Origin: Vitellaria paradoxa
Lineage: Eukaryota; Streptophyta; Magnoliopsida; Ericales; Sapotaceae
DNA length: 64,000 nt
Direction: 5' to 3'
Assembly: GCA_019916065.1 (NCBI GenBank)
Contig: CM034236.1
Location: forward strand, 57,440,690-57,504,689
Numbering within the stretch: the first letter of the stretch is position 1; the number at the start of each line of letters is the position of its first letter. Below are positions 58,118 to 64,000 of this stretch, one piece after another. The translations under genes were made by a program, and so were the position numbers. The notes beneath the pieces were generated by a model. The model saw only the letters and a program-made list of their open reading frames with translations, was not told where the DNA came from and did not search any database.

Positions 58118-59196
58118 TAGGGGTGGCAAAATGGGCGGGTTGGCCGGGTTACTGATGGGTTTAAACGGGTTCGAGGTTAAATTGGTGCAACCCAAACCCA
58201 CCCATTTAAAAGGTGGGTTAGATATGGGCGGGTTGAATACGGGTTATTACAAACCCATGAACCCATATTACAACCCATTTACTTATAACCTAACTTACTT
58301 CTTAAAAAAAAATTAAAAATTTATTTCAATTAATGTGTATATATATAAATACATCAATATTTATTTTAATTAATATAATATCATACATATTATATAATAT
58401 TATATTATATTTACAATTTTCAGTTAATTTCGAATTTACACGAATTGATTTATTTTTTATCAATTTTAAATCAACAACTCTCTCTCTCTGTGTATGTGTG
58501 TGTGTGCATGCGCGTGCTCGAGTTTGTGTGTCGCGTGCACGCGCCGCGCGCGCGCGTGTGTGGTGTGTGTGCGCCTGCGTGTGTGCGCACGCATGTGTGC
58601 ATACGTGTGTGGGTGTGTGCGTGTGTGTGTGGGTGTGTTTGCGCGGGTGTGTGCACATGTGTGTATGCGCATGTACGTGTGTGGGTGTGGGTGTGGGTGT
58701 GTTTGCATGTGCGTGTGTGTGCGCGTGTATGCGCGTGTCTGTGTGGGAGTGTGTGCACGCACACGTGTGTACACATGCGCATGTGTGTGGGTGTGTTTTC
58801 ATGTGTATGCCTGCGCGTACACGTACGTGTGTGCGTGTGTGCGCACGCGCGTGCGAACGTGTGTTTGTGTGTGCGTGTGTGTTTGCATGTATGTGTGCGC
58901 GCGCGCATATGTGCGTGTTTGTGTGTGTGTGTGTGTGTGTGCGCGTGCGCTCTTTCTCTTTGAAGAAAAAGAAATGTGAGAGAGTGAGCAATGTAAAGAG
59001 GGGATTAAACTAATTTTTTAATTTAAATAGGTGTTTTAACGGATCCCGTTTCACAACCCAATTGCACCCATTTATAAATAGGTATTTTATAAGTTACCCA
59101 ATTATAATTCAATTAGTAAAATAATAGGATCCAAACCCACTTATTATATGTTTAATTAGGCGGATTGATGCGCTTGGGTCAATTTTACCACCTCTA
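58118..59196. mobile_element. hAT-like non-autonomous element, copy 2, with TG/CG core
   Basis: The ends TAGGGGTGGCAAAAT and, on the opposite strand, TAGAGGTGGTAAAAT are hAT-type inverted repeats. The flanks CTAGAAAT (58110-58117) and CTGGCAAT (59197-59204) match at six of eight positions, a worn 8-bp target duplication. Subterminal and internal blocks align with copy 1 at 42957-44068 in the same orientation. The core is a 461-bp alternating purine-pyrimidine tract, longer than in copy 1. Confidence 0.85.
58490..58950. repeat. alternating purine-pyrimidine (TG/CG/CA) tract, Z-DNA prone
   Basis: This is about 461 bases of TG, CG, CA and TA steps with few interruptions, for example GCACGCGCCGCGCGCGCGTG and (GT)n at 58918-58940. 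As in copy 1 it is preceded by AAATCAACAACTCTCTCTCT. Long open frames on both strands, rich in Cys/Val or His/Thr, are products of the repeat. Confidence 0.9.
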
Positions 59197-59204
59197 CTGG
59201 CAAT

Positions 59205-59525
59205 GTTGTCACTGGCATGCCTTACAAACGCCGATTTTCAAGGACTTTTGGGGTCAGAATCAGATTGACTTGAAATGTCGTCGCCAGATAACAATGCTAT
59301 TGCGATTGCTAGCTAGTGCTTGCTTATTTGCTTTAATTGGGGAATATTATGATTTAGGATCTACAGCTGGGTTTACTCTAATTTCGGCTTGGCATGCGAA
59401 ATCCAGGCCCCAGCGATCATCTTTATATTGGTGTGTTTAAAGTTGTATAAAATATATAAAATTATAAAAATTAATGTCTCGTATTTCGTGCAGTAAGTAG
59501 ATAACTTAAATTTTATAATCTCTTA
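59205..59525. other. short unassigned stretch between hAT-like and Harbinger elements
   Basis: It contains the second copy of the CAAGGACTTTTGGGGT phrase also seen at 58074. It ends in TTA (59523-59525), the target site of the Harbinger element. No gene is recognised. Confidence 0.4.
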
Positions 59526-59690
59526 GGGCCCATTTGATAAAGCTGTCAGTTTTCAATTTTTGTGTTCAGTTTTTCAGTTTTTACTTTCAATTTTCAGTTT
59601 TTATTGTCTAGTTTTCATTGTTCAGTTTTCATATTGGAGAAAAAAGAACTGAAAACATGTTTGGCAAATTTGTGTTCAGTTTTTGTTTTT
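59526..59690. repeat. Harbinger terminal and subterminal repeats
   Basis: The terminus GGGCCCATTTGATAAAGC is followed by about ten copies of (T)TTCAGTTTT or TTTTCA-type words (for example 59547, 59567 and 59575) and one inverted GAACTGAAAAC near 59648. Such arrays are usual subterminal binding sites in this superfamily. Confidence 0.75.
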
Positions 59691-59928
59691 TATTTTTTCT
59701 ATTATATATTAAATAAAAAGATAAATAGAACAAAAATGTAAATTGTTCTAATACCATAAAGCAATATATTACAAACTCAAAAATAAAAATAAGAGTATAT
59801 TACATCATTCCATGTCTTAATACGATATCATAGTGCTAAATATTGTGCTAATAGTACATGTTCATTTCGAAATAAGGACAAGTAAAGTTACAAATATGAT
59901 TAAACCTAGTAGAAAACACAAAATAATG

Positions 59929-60177
59929 TTACATCCACAATAAGCACACAGTAGTATACGTTGCCCAACGTAATTTTTGTGGAAGTTCTCTTACTAATCC
60001 ATGGTAGTCGGTAGGCATATCGTACTCATCAGTCCATATGAAAGCATTAGCATGGTTATGAGCAAGAGGACAATGGTAAAAAGAGCGACCGTAATTCTTT
60101 TTAGTACAAGCTATGAAAACACACATCCAGCCCGCACCGCAAGAACATGGTGGTCCATATTGGTTAACATTTGCCAT
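59929..60177 (-). CDS. small GRF-type zinc-finger protein encoded in the Harbinger element
   Basis: This is an 82-residue open frame with no lesion from the chosen ATG at 60177. An open frame continues 19 codons upstream, and an acceptor-like ATTTCAG lies just before the ATG, so it could instead be a 3' exon. Residues 9-51 have the GRF zinc-finger layout: PCSCGAG (Cys11, Cys13), T-KKN-GRSFYHCPL (Cys36), then H-N-H-ANAFIWTDE, with His42 where most family members have Cys. The motif includes the naming Gly-Arg-Phe-like GRSF. GRF fingers bind single-stranded DNA in topoisomerase III, NEIL3 and APE2-type proteins. Here the position, between the transposase stop at 60332 and the terminal repeat, suggests a third element gene or a captured host exon. 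The function in transposition is unknown. Confidence 0.65.
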   Translation of the reverse strand: MANVNQYGPPCSCGAGWMCVFIACTKKNYGRSFYHCPLAHNHANAFIWTDEYDMPTDYHGLVRELPQKLRWATYTTVCLLWM

Positions 60178-60331
60178 ACCTGAAATCATAGAATTCGTTA
60201 ACATCAAATTAAATATATTCAATTCGCCAAACATAGTTTATAAAAATAAATATTATAGTATAAGAAATGACTATTTTACAATGTAAATGTTCTAGTACAA
60301 ATCTGCAAGATCAGTGACTGCGCACACTATA

Positions 60332-61635
60332 TTAGATCTCACGAGCTATTTGATCACGAACAATTCTCATTTGTCGGAGTTGATTTTGACTTATGTCAAT
60401 ATCAACAGTAGGCTGGGAGTTGCTCGTTGAAGCGTGATTGGGTCTTTCTTTCTCATAATTACTTTGACTATTATAGTGAAGAAACAATTCATCCCCTTGA
60501 TTGTGCATCCGAATAAAATTATGCACAGTACAACAAGCAATGGGAATATATCTTTGGGTTGAAATCGGAAAAAGGCATTGCCTTCAAATAGGGAATCTTG
60601 CTTTCAACACCCCAAAGCATCGTTCGATACAATTTCTTAAGGAAGAGTGTCGGTAGTTAAACCACTCCTCAATTCCTCTTGGTGTACGTCCACGGTAATC
60701 ATTTAAATGATACCTCTCACCTCTATATGGGGACAAAAATCCAGGCATGTTAGTATATCCTGAATCTACAAGATAATATTTGCCCGCGGGCAGCAAGGGA
60801 AACATGTTATCTGCATTAGTGATGCACTCACTAAATATTCTTGAATCATTTGCAGTTCCTTCCCAACCAGTGTAGACATAAGTAAACTTCATGTCAAAGA
60901 GCAGCATGCACTTATATTTTGAGTTGGAACCATTTGTTTTCCCTGATAAAGAATCTGTTTATTGGATGGAACGTGTGCTATTATGTGTACCATCAATTGC
61001 TCTAATACAATTCTAGAAAGAAATAAAGAACATATTAAAATCATTAGAAAAATTCCCAACAATGAGATAACTATATGTAAACTACTAATTTATCTTAAAG
61101 AATGGATAATACATTGGATTGTGTAAAATCTCTGGTGGTACTTCAGCAAATGAGGGTGGTCGTATGATTATTACTCCCAATCTGCAAACTATTTTTAAAA
61201 CTTTATGAAAATATTTTGAAATCGTCTGAGATGAGTGTTGGAACCTTTTTGCTACTATACGTATTCTATGATTGTATGCCAGAATAAGGAGAAATATAGT
61301 AACCTGCTCTTGAAGTGTTATCCACCTAGAGTGCTTTAACTGGCCATGGGTACGCAATGCCTCACAGAAACTTGTAAATACATTGGACGCATTCTAAATT
61401 GGTCAAACGTACGATCATCATACCCACCATTCAATAGCTCTAGTACATATGCATGACCTGTTAACATGGATGTTCGACACGGAATGCGTGACCGCACATT
61501 ATCGATTTTTAATTTCCTAGTTCCAATGCAACAAATAAAAAATGGCCTCTTCATTTTCAGAATCAGAACTAGAACTATCATCCTGATGCACATAAGGTTG
61601 AACATCATCCATGTTGTGCTATTTTCAAAAACCAC
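60332..61635 (-). pseudogene. Harbinger DDE transposase (ORF2), inactivated
   Basis: The transposase would cut and rejoin the element at TTA sites. The N-terminal part (61635-61340) has IPCRTSMLTGHAYVLELL and DDRTFDQFRMRP. A frameshift near 61360 leads to a helix-turn-helix-like region (61357-61094) with HGQLKHSRWITLQEQVTIFL and RFQHSSQTISKYFHKVL. An 81-bp intron (61093-61013) follows; its donor reads AT instead of GT and its acceptor is TTTCTAG. Then AIDGTH carries the first catalytic Asp, LVDSGYTNMPGFLSPYRG (near 60755) the second, and NCIERCFGVLKARFPI (60584-60630) the Glu. Stops near 60960 and 60581 and local frameshifts interrupt the frame. The C-terminal tail VHNFIRMHNQGDE...IAREI ends at 60332. 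All three acidic residues remain. Confidence 0.88.
61013..61093 (-). other. intron in transposase, donor site mutated
   Basis: Homology jumps from YYPFFK to NCIRAIDGTH across 81 bases. The 3' end TTTCTTTCTAG is a good acceptor. The 5' end reads AAG-ATAAATTAG, where a normal donor would be AAG-GTAAATTAG, so splicing is probably lost. Confidence 0.65.
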
Positions 61636-61901
61636 CTATAACAAACACAATTAAAATAGTATAGAACATAAATATTTTGCCACAACAAATATATACATAA
61701 AACAATCATAATAAAGTGTCTAAAGGGTATACATCAAACATAGTTTACGTCATTCAAAAAAAAAAAAACAAACAAACAAACAGCACACAAACTAACACAA
61801 TGTCTAAAACAATATGTACACAAACAGTGCATAACATCCAACAATACAGTCTACAACATTATCTTCTTAAACTTAGTAGTCTAGTTTCTCACATAAAACT
61901 C

Positions 61902-62897
61902 TCACATATTATTGATCCAATCTTTCTTCATATGATCTAGGAGGTGCAAGAATATCTCTCTGGAGATGACATCCTCACGAAACATTTTTAATGCCTTTGC
62001 ATATGTTGGGCCATCAATGTCATCCAATGCATTGAGTGCATCTAACGTTTCTTTAAGATGCAAGCGAGCCTCATCTTGTTTGTGAACACTAGTTGCATTG
62101 CCACTAGATGTCGTTTGTGCTATTCTCTTCTCTAGTAGCTCCGTCTTCCTTTTACTAGCCTCGGCGAAAGTACTTAAGGCAGCTGATAAAGAAGCGCTGT
62201 AGTTTTCTCGTTTACGAATTTTCTGAGGTGCAGTGTCCACTTTCTTATCAAGTTTGTTAAAAAATTCGTCATCCTCACCAGGCATATCCACAGATCTACG
62301 TTTAGGTGCAGGGTTCTCACTACTATCAGTGGATGATGGCAACTTTGTGGAAGCGTGAGCAAATGCTCCAGTAGCCGAAGTGTCCCCAAAAATTTGACTC
62401 AGCTCTTGAAAGTGTGGCAACCCTTTTTTCTTGAACCTCCTTGCGTACTTATTAATCTGAGTAAAATATTATTTATTATGATAGGAAATAGGTTGAAGCA
62501 AAACACAATAAGTAATAACAAAATATTTATACCTTGAACAGCCTTTCCCACTAGTCGTCAGAAGCAGAAACCCTATTGGTTGTAGGATCCCAACCAATTC
62601 CTGTCTCCTTCAATAGTGCCTGAAACTTATTCCAAATTGTTTTGAGAAGGTTATACTTGTTCCTTAGTTGGTCTAAGGTGTAAGGGTAGCTAGTTTTACT
62701 TTCCATCTCGTCCCTAAACCTAGGCCAAACTTGTTTGTGAAACAACTAATTTGTCTCTGACCTTTGGCAACTTCCTCGTCCATTAAAGCAATGAAAGCAC
62801 TTTCATTACGTTCTGACCATGGACCAGACTTGCCATCCCCTTGCACCTCAACAACGTCGTCTCCTAGATTGATATTGTCATTGCTCTGTGTTTCCAT
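61902..62897 (-). pseudogene. Harbinger ORF1, Myb/SANT-like DNA-binding protein
   Basis: ORF1 proteins of PIF/Harbinger elements carry a Myb/SANT-like trihelix that binds the element ends and escorts the transposase to the nucleus. The ATG at 62897 opens METQSNDN, followed by the first helix region GPWSERNESAFIALMDEEVAKG. A 1-base insertion near 62745 shifts the frame. Then come FHKQVWPRFRDEMESKTSYPYTLDQLRNKYNLLKTIW and GIGWDPTTNRVSASDD. A TAG replaces a Trp codon just before WERLFK. A 76-bp GT-AG intron (62532-62457) joins in phase to INKYARRFKKKGLPHFQELSQIFG. The C-terminal half is Ser/Lys-rich with a helical segment (62170-61910), ending LDHMKKDWINNM at 61902. It has only two lesions and its intron is intact, so decay is recent. 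Confidence 0.88.
62457..62532 (-). other. 76-bp intron in Harbinger ORF1
   Basis: The donor CAAG-GTATAAATATT and acceptor TTTTACTCAG-ATTAAT are canonical. Removing the intron joins WERLFK to INKYARRFKKKG in frame, as in related Myb/SANT proteins. Confidence 0.8.
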
Positions 62898-62920
62898 TTC
62901 TCTATGTATATGATAATATA

Positions 62921-64000
62921 ATTAGCTATATGCACTACAAAGAGAATGTTATATAAATATTAGTTAAAACATATTTAAAATTATGGATGTAATTTTAACT
63001 AGCAAAAGAAAACAATGAAATTTTCTATTTATGTTGATTACTCTTGAAAAATCATTTAAAGAAAAGATTATGACCAAACATACCATGTATAGATGCACTA
63101 ATCAATACAACATGCTATTTCAGAATAAAATAATGGAACATGTTTAACAGATGAAATAATATACATCTACTCAAATGAACTTTATTATGGAGCATAATTT
63201 TATTTTATGCATTGTAGAAATAATGACAGTAAGTCTATTAACCATCGGCCAGCCTTTGTAAGACTGATGATAAGTCTATTAACCATCTTGTTGCTGAATG
63301 TGTATATACTAAGGACCTTTGAGAGCTAGCACTATCCCGATTCAGCATGCATTAAGTGTTCCCTAAAAAACCTAAGCACACGTGTTAGGGAGCAATGATC
63401 GTAGAAGCAGAAAAAAAGCATGGAAAATTATTCCTTTTTTGGTATGTTAGCCGATTTAAAGGGAAAGGAATAGAAGATCTTTTTAAGAAGTTGAATTTTC
63501 AATATGTAGAATGAAAAGCATTTTATTTTTTTGGCCTATTTTGTATAGGTAGTTGTTCAGGAAGCTAGATCCGAACTTGCAAAAGCTTTTTCAATTTTGT
63601 AGAGCACTGCAAAGTGTAACCTATGATTCTAGTAGACCATTTGTGAAGAGGCGGCATCTCATGATGCCTTTCTAATATAATTATTACACACCTAACGCTT
63701 AATTGATCAGCTTGTAGTTTTTTTCATTGATCAGAGTGTATACTTAGAGTCGTTATTTGTGGTGATGAGTCTGCTTACGGAGATTTGCATAATATTTTTG
63801 ACAAATAATTATTGACGAACAAGTATAAACCTGGGCTAAAGAGAGGAAACATCTTAGAAGAAGATGACGAATATCCAGAGTATTTGTTAAGGTTCGTGGA
63901 AAGCAAGTGAAGCCTCAAAACATTCGAAATTGCAACGTTATTCCTCTAGTACTAGTTAAAACTGGATTAAACTTCATTCAAAGTCTGGTTTAATTTACTG
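62921..64000. other. right end of window, no gene or terminal repeat seen
   Basis: AT-rich sequence upstream of ORF1 would include the Harbinger 5' region and promoter, but no GGGCCC-type end or TTA duplication was found. A TAAGTCTATTAACCATC phrase is repeated at 63231 and 63271 with a 40-base period. No other structure is seen. Confidence 0.4.

Larger units (their letters stand above)
59526..62920 (-). mobile_element. PIF/Harbinger DNA transposon, minus strand
   Basis: The left end GGGCCCATTTGATAAAGC follows TTA, the classic Harbinger target. For about 150 bp it is followed by repeated TTTTCAGTTTT words, subterminal sites likely bound by the transposase complex. Reading leftwards from about 62900 come ORF1 (Myb/SANT-like), ORF2 (DDE transposase) and a small GRF zinc-finger ORF. 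The right terminal repeat was not found before 64000, so the right boundary given is only the start of ORF1. Confidence 0.85.

Noticed and set aside
58326..59013. Open frames over 220 codons on both strands
   Set aside because: Same artefact as in hAT-like copy 1. Composition is repeat-driven and no conserved domain is visible.
63000..64000. Search for the right terminal repeat of the Harbinger element
   Set aside because: No GGGCCC- or ATCAAATGGG-like end with TTA or TAA was found, so the right boundary is not claimed.
1..64000. CRISPR array, tRNA or rRNA genes, bacterial operons
   Set aside because: Tandem arrays here have no CRISPR-like spacer structure. No tRNA clover-leaf with A and B boxes or rRNA core sequence was noticed. 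The content is clearly plant nuclear.

Overview
This window is AT-rich nuclear DNA from a flowering plant. The evidence is tRNA-iMet- and tRNA-Asp-primed Ty1/copia and Ty3/gypsy retrotransposons of plant lineages, a PIF/Harbinger transposon with a Myb/SANT-like first ORF, a CC-NB-ARC-LRR resistance-gene remnant and a REB1-like Myb pseudogene. The species cannot be fixed from the sequence. I see no convincing intact host gene and no rRNA, tRNA or CRISPR. Almost everything is mobile DNA in various states of decay.

Layout. 0-4 kb: degenerate tandem repeats and a likely LTR remnant, then AT-rich satellite-like arrays. 4.8-5.9 kb: NB-ARC resistance-gene pseudogene (+) interrupted by a 156-bp MITE. 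6.46-13.44 kb: complete Copia element A with two ~455-bp LTRs, a perfect target-site duplication (TSD, AACCA) and a stop-ridden polyprotein. 13.48-14.03 kb: hAT-type MITE with a perfect 8-bp TSD. 15.5-17.5 kb: pseudogene (-) of a REB1-like/Pol I termination factor Myb protein. 20.58-41.66 kb: Copia element B, related to A, split near its 3' end by a 14-kb Athila-type gypsy element (26.43-40.50 kb, TSD AGCAT).

42.96-44.07 kb and 58.12-59.20 kb: two related hAT-like non-autonomous elements, each carrying a 0.3-0.46 kb alternating purine-pyrimidine (TG/CG/CA) core. 44.1-44.4 kb: cluster of heat-shock-element-like sites next to a G-box. 44.86-45.83 kb: gypsy remnant in which gag abuts RT. 46.97-48.6 kb: minus-strand Athila-like PBS and probable LTR. 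48.66-48.89 kb: 40-bp hairpin tandem repeat. 49.0-54.8 kb: minus-strand Tat-type gypsy remnant. 55.96-56.73 kb: a TRIM (minus) lying against the PBS of a deleted copia remnant (56.73-57.5 kb) whose polypurine tract/LTR junction is triplicated. 59.53-62.9 kb: PIF/Harbinger element (-) with Myb/SANT ORF1 (76-bp intron), DDE transposase and a third small ORF encoding a GRF-type zinc finger.

The genes do not form a pathway. The biology is nested insertion: gypsy in copia B, MITE in the resistance gene, TRIM at a copia PBS. Many lesions look like C-to-T (or G-to-A) changes, as expected of methylated, silenced DNA. The most unusual items are the GRF zinc finger inside the Harbinger element, the Z-DNA-prone cores of the hAT-like pair, the triplicated PPT unit and the uneven divergence between the two gypsy LTRs.
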